Assembly: GCF_011058315.1 (NCBI RefSeq)
Contig: NZ_CP049298.1
Span: 992,001-1,056,000 of the forward strand
Origin: Chryseobacterium sp. POL2
GTDB taxonomy: Bacteria; Bacteroidota; Bacteroidia; Flavobacteriales; Weeksellaceae
Length of the DNA: 64,000 nt
Direction of reading: 5' to 3'
Shown here piece by piece: positions 18,832-27,265 of the stretch (the first letter of the stretch is position 1; each line of letters starts with the position of its first letter). The position numbers and the translations under genes were made by a program. The notes beneath the pieces are model-generated. The model searched no databases. It was not told the DNA's origin and saw only the letters and a program-made list of their open reading frames with translations.

Positions 18832-19824
18832 TTATTTTAAACTAAATTCAGGTTTTTCTAGGCGATTTCCCTTTTGATCATGAACCGCAAAGCTAAAGCC
18901 ATCCTGAATACAATAGGCGCCGTATTCGCCTTTTTTGTTCAGTGCGATAAATCCAACTTGAATTTCCTTCAAACTTTTCCCTCTTGATTTCGCAATGTTA
19001 ACAATTCGTTCTACGGCTTCGCTACAAGCATTTTGAGGTGTATGACCTTGCCGCATCAACTCTACTACTAGATGCGTTCCTACCGTCCTTATGACTTCTT
19101 CGCCATGTCCCGTTGCCGTAGCTGCACCGACTTCGTTATCGACAAATAATCCCGCACCTATTATCGGAGAATCGCCCACTCTGCCGTGCATTTTGTAAGC
19201 CATGCCACTCGTGGTGCACGCGCCCGACAAATTACCATGAGCGTCCAAAGCAATCATCCCAATGGTATCGTGGTTTTCAATATTAACAATAGGTTTGTAT
19301 TTGCTATCTTTGAGCCACTCTTTCCATTCTTTTTCAGATTCTGGAGTGAGAAGATTTTCTTTTTTAAAACCTTGCGTCAACGCAAATTCTAATGCGCCGT
19401 GGCCTACCAACATTACATGTGGCGTTCTTTCCATAACAGCACGCGCCACAGAAATTGGATTTTTGATATGTTCTAAAGCTGCCACCGAACCAATGTTATA
19501 TTGATGGTCCATAATGCACGCATCCAAAGTTACTTTACCATCGCGATCTGGTCTTCCGCCGTAGCCAACGCTGCGTTCAGCTGGATCATTCTCTACTAAA
19601 ATTACGCCTTGCTCAACAGCATCCAAAGCTTTTCCATTTTGGGACAGAATTTTCCATGCTTCTTTATTGGCTTGAAGCCCAAAGTCCCAAGTTGACAATA
19701 CAATAGGTTTGTTAACTGACAGTGGCGTCATGCTTTCTAACAATTCGGCAGCTTTCAATGGCGCTAAAGCACTTGCTGCGGTTACAACACCTATTTTTTT
19801 TAAAAAAGTTCTTCTGCTATTCAT
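18832..19824 (-). CDS. Tat-exported N(4)-(beta-N-acetylglucosaminyl)-L-asparaginase (glycosylasparaginase)
   Basis: A 330-residue precursor of an N-terminal nucleophile hydrolase that cleaves the bond between asparagine and GlcNAc, the last step in N-glycoprotein breakdown. A twin-arginine signal (SRRTFLKK, residues 3-10, then a hydrophobic stretch) directs folded export. The autocleavage site is D186-T187 in NHDTIGM; T187 becomes the nucleophile of the beta subunit. TATGHGEEVIR and RVGDSPIIGAG are family blocks. The protein closely resembles the well-studied enzyme of Elizabethkingia meningoseptica. It heads a short unit with cutC. The gap of about 220 bases upstream is AT-rich; I found no exact promoter box. 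A PNGase F-like gene at 57797 could supply the preceding pathway step. Confidence 0.93.
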   Translation of the reverse strand: MNSRRTFLKKIGVVTAASALAPLKAAELLESMTPLSVNKPIVLSTWDFGLQANKEAWKILSQNGKALDAVEQGVILVENDPAERSVGYGGRPDRDGKVTLDACIMDHQYNIGSVAALEHIKNPISVARAVMERTPHVMLVGHGALEFALTQGFKKENLLTPESEKEWKEWLKDSKYKPIVNIENHDTIGMIALDAHGNLSGACTTSGMAYKMHGRVGDSPIIGAGLFVDNEVGAATATGHGEEVIRTVGTHLVVELMRQGHTPQNACSEAVERIVNIAKSRGKSLKEIQVGFIALNKKGEYGAYCIQDGFSFAVHDQKGNRLEKPEFSLK

Positions 19825-19997
19825 TTTTATTTTTTCTTAACTGATTGCAAATAATATTGCAAATTGATTTTAAAGAAATTTTATTTTTTCGAATTATCAA
19901 ATCAATTTTCCATTTAAACATTCGTATAAAAAAAATCAAATGGAGTGTTTATTTAAAGCTAAAATTTGATTCAATAAATATAAGAATTATTCAAAAA

Positions 19998-20029
19998 AAA
20001 ATCTTGTCAACTTTCGCTAACAAGATTTT
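19998..20029 (-). terminator. Terminator of the proline dehydrogenase gene
   Basis: A 10-bp stem: AAAATCTTGT at 19998-20007 with ACAAGATTTT at 20020-20029, followed on the minus strand by a long T run. It is 20 bases past the gene's stop. Confidence 0.85.
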
Positions 20030-20048
20030 ATATTTTGTAAAAAACAAA

Positions 20049-21218
20049 TTAAGATTGTTTTCTACGTTTTAATTCTTTTTCGATAAGAGCCAGCTCTCGC
20101 CCTGTTTGTCCTGCCACAGAGGTGTTTTCTTGTGCTCTTCTGGTAAGGTACGGCACCACATCTTTAACAGGTCCGTAAGGAAGATATTTGGCTACATTAT
20201 ATCCCTTATCTGCCAGAAAATAACTAATATTATCGCTCATCCCATACAATTGTCCAAAATGTACATGTTGATTATCGTGTTGTAATCCTTTTGCTTGCAT
20301 TTTGTCCATGATAAGCTCTGTTGATTTTTCGTTATGAGTTCCGAAAAATGCAGACACGCGGTCGAGATTATTCATCATAAAATCAATTCCCGCATTGTAG
20401 TTTCTATCAGAAGCATCTTTGTTGGGCTGGATAGGATCTGGATAGCCTTTTTCCGCAGCTCTCTCTCTTTCCTTCTCCATATACGCGCCACGAACGATTT
20501 TGTAGCCAATGAAATAGCCTTTTTCTTTCGCACGTTGTAGATGTTCTTCCATATATTCTAGACGGCCAGTTCTGTACATTTGGATGGTGTTCCAGACAAT
20601 TGGTTTTTCTTTGTTGTACTTCTCCATCATCTCTTCGCACAATTGATCCGCTGCGTCTTGCATCCAAGTTTCTTCGGCATCAACCATTACTTTTTTGTCG
20701 CTTTCGTAACAAAGTTTACAAACTTCATCAAAACGATTAACAACGCGTTGCCATTCTTCCTTTTGACTGCTTGTAAGCTCTACACCTTTTCCAACTTCTT
20801 CATACAAATCAATTCTACCAAAAGCAGTTGGCTTGAACACCACAAACGGAATTGCAGGATTGCCAATAGAAAAACGAACGATATCTTTAATCTCTTTGCA
20901 AAAAGCATCGAAAGTCTCCTCGTCAACTTTTCCTTCAATAGAATAATCGAAAATACTTCCTATTCTATGTTTAAATAAAGTTTTGACAACCTTCATACTT
21001 TCTTCGCGCGATTCTCCACCACAGAACTGCTCGAACAAAGTTTGTTTAACAATTCCATCTGCGAAAGGAAAATTGTTTTTTACAACAAAATTAAGCATAG
21101 AAACGCCAACATTCGTCAATGTCGGGTTTTCGATAGCTTTGAACATCCAATAAGCTTTTTTGAGCTGGTTATCGGTTTTGTCTGCAAAAGCTAGTTTGGT
21201 ATCATTGAAAATACTCAT
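20049..21218 (-). CDS. Proline dehydrogenase
   Basis: A 389-residue flavin-dependent proline dehydrogenase, the monofunctional form of the PRODH domain of PutA. It oxidises proline to pyrroline-5-carboxylate and feeds electrons to the respiratory chain. Visible blocks include VMVDAEETWMQDAAD, QMYRTGRLEYMEEH, YKIVRGAYMEKER with the conserved RGAYxE motif, FGTHNEKS, and YLPYGPVKDVVPYLTRRAQEN, which contains the substrate-binding arginine pair. There is no aldehyde dehydrogenase domain, so the second step must be encoded elsewhere. A TAATTTTG box lies 24 bases upstream of ATG 21218, and a strong hairpin follows, so it is monocistronic. Confidence 0.95.
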   Translation of the reverse strand: MSIFNDTKLAFADKTDNQLKKAYWMFKAIENPTLTNVGVSMLNFVVKNNFPFADGIVKQTLFEQFCGGESREESMKVVKTLFKHRIGSIFDYSIEGKVDEETFDAFCKEIKDIVRFSIGNPAIPFVVFKPTAFGRIDLYEEVGKGVELTSSQKEEWQRVVNRFDEVCKLCYESDKKVMVDAEETWMQDAADQLCEEMMEKYNKEKPIVWNTIQMYRTGRLEYMEEHLQRAKEKGYFIGYKIVRGAYMEKERERAAEKGYPDPIQPNKDASDRNYNAGIDFMMNNLDRVSAFFGTHNEKSTELIMDKMQAKGLQHDNQHVHFGQLYGMSDNISYFLADKGYNVAKYLPYGPVKDVVPYLTRRAQENTSVAGQTGRELALIEKELKRRKQS

Positions 21219-21241
21219 GTCTCGAATAAAATTAGATTGCT

Positions 21242-21249
21242 CAAAATTA
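21242..21249 (-). promoter_or_regulatory. -7 promoter box for proline dehydrogenase
   Basis: TAATTTTG on the minus strand fits TAnnTTTG; transcription would begin near 21236, about 18 bases before the start codon. Confidence 0.5.
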
Positions 21250-21317
21250 AGTAATCCTAATCATTAATTCTTAAAAAATAAAACATTTTGAAAGCCTCGC
21301 ATTGCTGAAAAATCTCA

Positions 21318-21325
21318 TACTTTTG
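21318..21325 (+). promoter_or_regulatory. -7 promoter box for aroB
   Basis: TACTTTTG fits TAnnTTTG. It ends only 5 bases before ATG 21331, so the mRNA would start at or near the codon: either a leaderless message or translation from the in-frame ATG at 21340. Confidence 0.6.
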
Positions 21326-21330
21326 CAAAA

Positions 21331-22383
21331 ATGCCTTTTATGATAAGTTTACTAGACGAAAATTTCAGCAGTTTAAATATATTTTTGAAACAAAACATCG
21401 CGAGTAAAATCTTTATTCTTGTTGATGAAAACACGCATGAACATTGCCTTCCGACTTTGTTGGCCAATATGGAAACAGATTTAGCTTTCGAAATTATAGA
21501 AATCGAAGCTGGTGAAGAGAACAAAAATATTAACGCAAGCGTTCAACTTTGGGAAATACTTGCTGACTTGGAAGCTGACAGAAAAGCTTTAGTCATAAAT
21601 CTGGGTGGCGGCGTTGTTACCGATATGGGCGGTTTTGTTGCATCAACTTACAAACGTGGCATCCCATTCATTAATATTCCGACAAGTCTTTTGGCAATGT
21701 GCGATGCGTCCATAGGTGGGAAAACGGGCATTGACCATCAATATTTAAAAAACATTATCGGGACATTTGCTGAGGCCGAGCATGTTTTTATTTATCCAGA
21801 TTTTTTAGAAAGTCTAGATTTTGTACAGCTAAGAAGTGGTTTTGCAGAAATGCTAAAACACGGTTTAATTGCTGATGCCAAACATTGGAAACAATTGGTT
21901 GCAATTTCTGAGTTGTCTGTGGAAAATCTTCGTCCACACATTCTAAGAAGTACAGAAATAAAACAAGAAATTGTTGAAAAAGATTTTAAAGAGCAAAACA
22001 TCCGCAAAAATCTAAACTTCGGACATACTGTTGGACACGCGATAGAAAGCCTTTTCCTTGCCAACAACCAACTTCTTCCGCATGGTGAAGCTGTGGCTTT
22101 AGGAATGATTATCGAGACGCATATTTCTTATTTAAACCAACTCACCACCGAGGAAACGAGTTTTGAAATCATTACGAATATTCAGAAGTTTTTTCCATAT
22201 ATCGATATAACTTCATTTAGCAATAACGACATTATCGCTTTGATGCTAAATGACAAAAAAAATGCAAATGGAGCTATTAATTTTTCGTTGATTGAAGGGG
22301 TTGGCATTGGCGTTTTTGATCAAAAAGTGAGCGAAAAGCATTTAATTTTGGCTTTAAACTACTACCGAAATTTAAAAAAATAG
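21331..22383 (+). CDS. aroB: 3-dehydroquinate synthase
   Basis: A 350-residue NAD- and metal-dependent enzyme, second step of the shikimate pathway, converting DAHP to 3-dehydroquinate. The NAD-binding glycine block is NLGGGVVTDMGGF, followed by YKRGIPFINIPTSLLAMCDA and SIGGKTGID. Metal ligands lie in LNFGHTVGHAIES and LLPHGEAVALGM. Length is typical. Two start codons are possible: 21331 (MPFM) and 21340 (MISLLDENF). The promoter box at 21318-21325 places the transcript start very close to the first, so 21340 may be the working start. The gene stands alone, divergent from proline dehydrogenase. Confidence 0.95.
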   Translation: MPFMISLLDENFSSLNIFLKQNIASKIFILVDENTHEHCLPTLLANMETDLAFEIIEIEAGEENKNINASVQLWEILADLEADRKALVINLGGGVVTDMGGFVASTYKRGIPFINIPTSLLAMCDASIGGKTGIDHQYLKNIIGTFAEAEHVFIYPDFLESLDFVQLRSGFAEMLKHGLIADAKHWKQLVAISELSVENLRPHILRSTEIKQEIVEKDFKEQNIRKNLNFGHTVGHAIESLFLANNQLLPHGEAVALGMIIETHISYLNQLTTEETSFEIITNIQKFFPYIDITSFSNNDIIALMLNDKKNANGAINFSLIEGVGIGVFDQKVSEKHLILALNYYRNLKK

Positions 22384-22593
22384 CGATTAAAAAACAGATT
22401 TTTTAGATGTTTTAAAAAAAACGACATAAAGCACATAACAATTTAAAAATCAATAATTTAAAACATAACATTTAACATTTATAATAAAAATAAAGTCTAT
22501 AAATTTCGAATAATTTAAACGTTTTGGCAAAGAATTTGAAAGTACTCTTGGCGTAAAACAAAAAATTAAAATTGAAATTTAAAATTTAATATT

Positions 22594-23193
22594 ATGAAAA
22601 AGTTATTTGTAGGATTAGCAGTTGTAGTTGGATCAATGTCGTTCGCACAACAATTCGGGATTAAAGCAGGAGCAAATATTTCTTCAATTTCAAAAGATGG
22701 CTTCGAGGATACAAAATCAAAAGTGGGTTTCAACGCTGGTGTGTTCATGAATGCTCCTTTATCTGAACAATTCAGTATTCAACCAGAGGTGATGTATAGC
22801 CAAATGGGATCAAAAGTTAACTTTACAGATAATACGTCTGCAACACTAAAGTTAGATTATATCACAGTACCTGTTATGTTCCAGTTTAATGCGACGCCGC
22901 AATTCTATCTAGAAGCAGGTCCTGAGTTTGGATTCTTAGTAAGTTCTAAAGCGAAAGGTGAAGTTAATGGAAGTGGTGAAACAACCGTGGAGCTAGACAA
23001 GGATAGATTTAACAGCTTTAATATGGGTGCTGGATTGGGTCTAGGATTTAACTTCAATAAAAATATCGGTATCAACGCGCGTTATGTAGCTGGCTTTACT
23101 GATATTAATAAAAACGGTAACACCTCATTAGAAAATAATGATAACAAAAACAGAAATAATACGTTCCAAGTTGGACTGAATTATAAATTCTAA
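22594..23193 (+). CDS. Small outer-membrane beta-barrel protein (porin/PorT-like family)
   Basis: A 199-residue protein with a signal peptide (KKLFVGLAVVVGSMSFAQ) and a mature part that begins QFGIKAGANISSIS, the common opening of Bacteroidetes PorT-like eight-stranded barrels. Alternating hydrophobic strands such as FSIQPEVMYSQMG, ITVPVMFQFN, FYLEAGPEFGFLV and GINARYVAGF follow, ending in the aromatic NYKF typical of barrel proteins. There is no T9SS domain. Specific function unknown; members include receptors, structural proteins and the T9SS component PorT, but nothing here singles out PorT itself. An AT-rich gap of about 210 bases precedes it and a strong terminator follows. Confidence 0.85.
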   Translation: MKKLFVGLAVVVGSMSFAQQFGIKAGANISSISKDGFEDTKSKVGFNAGVFMNAPLSEQFSIQPEVMYSQMGSKVNFTDNTSATLKLDYITVPVMFQFNATPQFYLEAGPEFGFLVSSKAKGEVNGSGETTVELDKDRFNSFNMGAGLGLGFNFNKNIGINARYVAGFTDINKNGNTSLENNDNKNRNNTFQVGLNYKF

Positions 23194-23220
23194 GCTGTTA
23201 TACTAATCAAATTTAACCTA

Positions 23221-23248
23221 AAAAGACCGAGAAAATTCTCGGTCTTTT
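23221..23248. terminator. Bidirectional rho-independent terminator
   Basis: Near-perfect 28-base palindrome: AAAAGACCGAGAA at 23221-23233 pairs with TTCTCGGTCTTTT at 23236-23248. It lies between the convergent stops at 23193 and 23269. Confidence 0.9.
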
Positions 23249-23268
23249 ATTATTTAAAAATAAGTTGA

Positions 23269-24033
23269 TTATTTTTTCACGAATTTTTGATTGGTAGATT
23301 TACCGTTTTTATCAATAATTGTAATGATATAAGTTCCTGATTTTAATTCTGTTAAATTAACTCTATTATCAAGCAACTGGGTTTCTTTGATTTGACGTCC
23401 TGACAAATCGGTAATTTTGACCAAAGTTTTAGCATCAGCATTGTTGACATATAATATGTCTTTCACTGGATTTGGATAAATCGTCACATCAGATTTTTTA
23501 ATATCCGATGTTGCTAAAGTGCCTTGCGAAAATTTGAAATCATCTAGAATAAGGTAAAAATCGCCACTATTAAGCTGTTGTCCAGAAACTCTTAGTTTGA
23601 AAGCTGCGTTTTGAGGAACTTCACCCGCAGGAATTGTATAGCTAAAATTAGCACATGTGATAATCTGATTAAGAGCAATAGTACCAATATTAGTATATGT
23701 TGTACCGCCGTCAATCGAATATTCTACAAACATTGTCCCGTCTACAACATTATTGCTTTGAGCAGGGAAATTGTAAGTTCTATATTTAAAAGAAACATCT
23801 ATAGATTGTCCATTGGAAGAAAAAGACGAAAAGGTCGTAGAGCCCGTTTTTCCGCCTGACCAAAAATTTCTGATTAGCCCATAACTCCCTTCACAAACTG
23901 GTGTGGTTTTACTTCTAAAAAAAGAAGCATTGGCGAAATCACCATTATCAACTTCAAAACCTTGACTTTTATTAATTTGACCAAAAGATAAAGCAGCAAA
24001 TCCAACTGCTAAAGAACATAAAACTTTTTTCAT
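23269..24033 (-). CDS. T9SS-sorted secreted protein of unknown function
   Basis: A 254-residue exported protein. The chosen ATG 24033 opens a standard signal peptide (KKVLCSLAVGFAALSFGQ); the frame is open to 24102 but the extra N-terminal stretch would place a second hydrophobic region ahead of the signal and is unlikely. The middle (about 20-175) is a strand-rich domain with SGGKTGSTTFSSFSSNGQS and DFYLILDDFKF, resembling carbohydrate-binding or jelly-roll modules. The last ~75 residues (VTIYPNPVKDILYV to the C-terminus) are a type A T9SS sorting domain. No catalytic motif is visible. It may be a surface adhesin or binding module; that is a guess. Confidence 0.82.
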   Translation of the reverse strand: MKKVLCSLAVGFAALSFGQINKSQGFEVDNGDFANASFFRSKTTPVCEGSYGLIRNFWSGGKTGSTTFSSFSSNGQSIDVSFKYRTYNFPAQSNNVVDGTMFVEYSIDGGTTYTNIGTIALNQIITCANFSYTIPAGEVPQNAAFKLRVSGQQLNSGDFYLILDDFKFSQGTLATSDIKKSDVTIYPNPVKDILYVNNADAKTLVKITDLSGRQIKETQLLDNRVNLTELKSGTYIITIIDKNGKSTNQKFVKK

Positions 24034-24140
24034 AAAACTATATTTAAAATTTAGGATTGCAAGAATAATCAAAAAATTAGAAATAAAAAAATTCGCTACC
24101 AAAAGACAACGAATTCAATAATTTTTAAAGCAATTTGTTA

Positions 24141-25103
24141 TTATTTCAGTTTTTTTCGAGGCAAATTCATTAATACAATTGCAAATAGGATTAATACAAT
24201 CCCACACCATTGGATAAACTCGACACGTTCTTTTAATAAAATATAAGCCATCATTACAGAAACCGGTAATTCCATAGAACTAATGATGCTTCCCAAGCCT
24301 AAGCCAGCTTTTGGAAAACCAGAATTAAATAAAATCGGTGGTAAAATGGTTCCGAAAAGCGATAAGATTAAACCATATTTCCAAAAAATACTAAAATCAA
24401 ATGCTCGAATATTATCTGGATTGTCGGAGAACATTGCATAAATTGATTTTAAACCATCAAAATAAAAAGGTCCTATTTGTCCAAAAAATAAAAACAAACT
24501 AACGATAATTGCACCGCCTAATAGCATAAACAATGTCTTACGAAATGGCGATGCATAAGTCGCAATACTATTTGCCGCAAACATGGTTGTAGAGAAGGAT
24601 GATGCTGCAAGAAGTCCCCACATAAGACCTCTCCAATCCATCTCAATATCTTGGTTCAAAATATTTGTTGCTAATAAAGTTCCTACTAAAACAATAATTA
24701 CCGAAATTATTTTTCGGACTCCTGGCATTGTTTTTTTTAGGAAAGCTTCGATAACAACGCTGATCCAAACGGACTGCATTAATAATACAATAGCCACCGA
24801 AACATTGATATATTGTACTGCTAGGTAATAAAACAAACTGGTACATCCCATTGAGGTTCCTGCCAGGATGAGTTTTTTCTTGTCAATATTCGTAATATTT
24901 GGATAAGCTTTCTTCGAGACTTTGGATTGGTAAATGTTTAGCAATAACATTCCTAAAATCCCCAAAACAAATTGTGAGGCAGTTACTTCTGCGGTTGTAA
25001 ATCCTTCTTTATAAGCCAACTTAACAAATGTGGCTAACATTCCGTAAAAGCTGGCACCTAGTCCGACTAGGATAACACCTTTTAATACATTATTCTGTTG
25101 CAT
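24141..25103 (-). CDS. EamA/DMT family transporter
   Basis: A 320-residue inner-membrane protein with ten hydrophobic segments in two EamA repeats: the first starts GVILVGLGASFYGMLATFVKLAYKEG style sequence near the N-terminus and the second begins MWGLLAASSFSTTMFAANS near residue 165. The family exports or imports small metabolites such as amino acids or nucleotide-sugar precursors; no substrate can be assigned. The gene ends with a lysine-rich tail. A TACTTTTG box at 25144-25151 on the minus strand, 40 bases upstream, supports its own promoter, separated from rpsA by the rpsA terminator. Confidence 0.88.
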   Translation of the reverse strand: MQQNNVLKGVILVGLGASFYGMLATFVKLAYKEGFTTAEVTASQFVLGILGMLLLNIYQSKVSKKAYPNITNIDKKKLILAGTSMGCTSLFYYLAVQYINVSVAIVLLMQSVWISVVIEAFLKKTMPGVRKIISVIIVLVGTLLATNILNQDIEMDWRGLMWGLLAASSFSTTMFAANSIATYASPFRKTLFMLLGGAIIVSLFLFFGQIGPFYFDGLKSIYAMFSDNPDNIRAFDFSIFWKYGLILSLFGTILPPILFNSGFPKAGLGLGSIISSMELPVSVMMAYILLKERVEFIQWCGIVLILFAIVLMNLPRKKLK

Positions 25104-25143
25104 AAAATCTTTCTTTAGTTTCTCAGTTTTTGAGAAAGGGAGG

Positions 25144-25151
25144 CAAAAGTA
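25144..25151 (-). promoter_or_regulatory. -7 promoter box for the EamA transporter
   Basis: TACTTTTG on the minus strand fits TAnnTTTG, giving an untranslated leader of about 35 bases. Confidence 0.5.
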
Positions 25152-25187
25152 CGGCTATTTTTTGAATCGTGAAAAGCCTAAACAAAA

Positions 25188-25212
25188 AAACCACTTCTTT
25201 TGGAAGTGGTTT
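25188..25212 (-). terminator. Terminator of rpsA
   Basis: A 10-bp stem: AAACCACTTC at 25188-25197 with GAAGTGGTTT at 25203-25212, followed on the minus strand by a T run. Confidence 0.88.
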
Positions 25213-25237
25213 CGTATGTTAAGATGTGAAAGTTGGA

Positions 25238-27016
25238 TTATTTACCTTCTTCCATTCTCTTTTTCAATTCTGCTAAAGCATCGATATCTCCAAGAGTTGA
25301 TTTTTCTTCACCAGAAGTTGCAGCAGGCTTAGCCTCTTTTGCAGCTTTTTTCTCCTCATCTCTGAAGATTCCTGTGTGAGATACAACTACTCTTTTGAAT
25401 TCTTTGTTGAATTCGATTACTTTGAACTCAGCAGTTTCACCTTTCTTGATTTTAGATCCGTCTTCCTTCTCTAATAATCTTGATGGGCAGAATGCTTCAA
25501 CCTCAGCATCTTCGAACTGTACAGAAGCACCTTTGTCATGTACTTCTACTGCATTACCAGTGTGAACTGTTCCTTCAGCATATTTAGTTTCGAATTTATC
25601 CCAAGGGTTTTCAGTAAGTTGTTTGTGACCTAAAGATAATCTTCTCGCTTGAGTATCCAATTCTAATACTACAACGTCTAATTTATCTCCAACAGCACAG
25701 AACTCAGATGGATGCTTGATTTTCTTAGTCCAAGAAAGATCAGAAATATAAATTAATCCATCGATACCTTCTTCTAACTCTACGAATACACCAAAGTTAG
25801 TGAAGTTTCTTACAGTACCTACATGCTTAGAACCTACTGGATATTTAGCTTCGATATTTTCCCATGGATCTTTAGAAAGTTGCTTCATACCTAGAGAGAT
25901 TTTTCTCTCTTCTCTATCTAGAGTAAGTACTTCTGCTTCTACCTCGTCACCAACTTTCACGAAATCTCCTGCAGATCTTAAGTGTGTTGACCAAGACATT
26001 TCAGAAACGTGGATAAGTCCTTCTACACCTGGAGCGATTTCTACGAAAGCACCATAGTCAGCAAGAACAACTACTTTTCCTTTTACTTTATCACCAACTT
26101 TAAGGTTAGCATCTAGAGCATCCCAAGGATGTGCTTCTAATTGCTTCATACCCAATTGGATTCTTGTTTTCTCATCGTCGAAATCAAGGATAACCACTTT
26201 CACTGTTTGTCCATCTTCAAGGATTTCTGATGGGTGGTTAACTCTAGACCAAGAAAGGTCAGTAATGTGGATAAGTCCATCAACACCTCCAAGATCGATG
26301 AATACACCGTAAGAAGTAATGTTCTTAACAGTACCTTCAAGAACTTGACCTTTTTCAAGTTGAGCGATAATTTCTTTTTTCTGACCTTCGATGTCAGCTT
26401 CGATAAGCGCTTTGTGAGATACAACAACGTTTTTGAACTCAGGGTTGATTTTAACCACTTTGAATTCCATTGTTTTACCAACGTACTGATCGTAATCTTT
26501 AATTGGCTTAACATCAATTTGAGAACCTGGTAAGAATGCTTCGATGCCGTGTACGTCAACGATCATACCACCTTTCGTTCTAGACTTAACAAAACCGTTA
26601 ACGATTTCTCCAGTTTCGTGAAGTTCGTTTACTTTATCCCAAGCTTTAAGCGTTCTTGCTTTTCTGTGAGAAAGTTGTAATTGTCCAGATTTGTCTTCTC
26701 TTCTGTCAACCATTACTTCAACCTCATCACCTACTTGTAATCCTTGGTTGTAACGGAATTCGTTAAGAGAAATAACACCTTCTGATTTGAAGTTGATATC
26801 AACGATAGCTTCTTTGTCTGTTAATCTTACAACTTTACCAACGATAACGTCGTTTTCTGCAAGATCGTTAAGAGAACCATTGTAGATTTCTTCTAATTCT
26901 TTTTTCTCTGATCTGTCATTAGCATCAAGACCTGACTCGAAAGACTCCCAATCAAATTGTTCTGGTGCTACGTTTTGGTTTAATAAAACCTCTGCTGAAT
27001 TTGTCTCTTTTGACAT
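25238..27016 (-). CDS. rpsA: 30S ribosomal protein S1
   Basis: A 592-residue RNA-binding protein made of six S1 (OB-fold) repeats after a ~50-residue acidic N-terminal extension. Repeat openings can be followed as IVGKVVRLTDKEAIVDI, IVNGFVKSRTKGGMIVDV, LEGTVKNITSYGVFIDL, VKGKVVVLADYGAFVEI, HVGTVRNFTNFGVFVEL and HTGNAVEVHDKGASVQF. It holds mRNA on the 30S subunit during initiation. The tail (about 565-592) is lysine/alanine-rich and flexible. Codon use appears more selective than in neighbours, as expected for a highly expressed gene. A TAATTTTG box at 27143-27150 implies a leader of about 120 bases, room for autoregulation as known for S1 in other bacteria. Confidence 0.96.
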   Translation of the reverse strand: MSKETNSAEVLLNQNVAPEQFDWESFESGLDANDRSEKKELEEIYNGSLNDLAENDVIVGKVVRLTDKEAIVDINFKSEGVISLNEFRYNQGLQVGDEVEVMVDRREDKSGQLQLSHRKARTLKAWDKVNELHETGEIVNGFVKSRTKGGMIVDVHGIEAFLPGSQIDVKPIKDYDQYVGKTMEFKVVKINPEFKNVVVSHKALIEADIEGQKKEIIAQLEKGQVLEGTVKNITSYGVFIDLGGVDGLIHITDLSWSRVNHPSEILEDGQTVKVVILDFDDEKTRIQLGMKQLEAHPWDALDANLKVGDKVKGKVVVLADYGAFVEIAPGVEGLIHVSEMSWSTHLRSAGDFVKVGDEVEAEVLTLDREERKISLGMKQLSKDPWENIEAKYPVGSKHVGTVRNFTNFGVFVELEEGIDGLIYISDLSWTKKIKHPSEFCAVGDKLDVVVLELDTQARRLSLGHKQLTENPWDKFETKYAEGTVHTGNAVEVHDKGASVQFEDAEVEAFCPSRLLEKEDGSKIKKGETAEFKVIEFNKEFKRVVVSHTGIFRDEEKKAAKEAKPAATSGEEKSTLGDIDALAELKKRMEEGK

Positions 27017-27142
27017 AATTCTAATTTTAATTTGTATTCCGTTTTTCTAAAAGCTTCGGCTAAATATAGACTTTCCGAAAAAATGGAAGATGTTAGTTTT
27101 GAATAATTTAAGCCTGCCGAATTCACACTATAAAAAGTGGTG

Positions 27143-27150
27143 CAAAATTA
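27143..27150 (-). promoter_or_regulatory. -7 promoter box for rpsA
   Basis: TAATTTTG on the minus strand fits TAnnTTTG. The predicted leader is about 120 bases, clearly longer than for the other genes in the window. Confidence 0.45.
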
Positions 27151-27265
27151 CAAATAAATATTAAATCTAACTAATTTTTGTACAATTTTATCAAAGCTAT
27201 TTTCATTCCTAATAAAATAAAAAAAAGTAACAGCAATATTAAATTGTAAGCATCCTTTTCTAGCT

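Noticed and set aside
19845-20072. Plus-strand 75-codon frame in the gap between glycosylasparaginase and proline dehydrogenase
   Set aside because: Almost entirely I, K, F and L from AT-rich sequence, overlaps the proline dehydrogenase terminator and has no promoter or conserved pattern.
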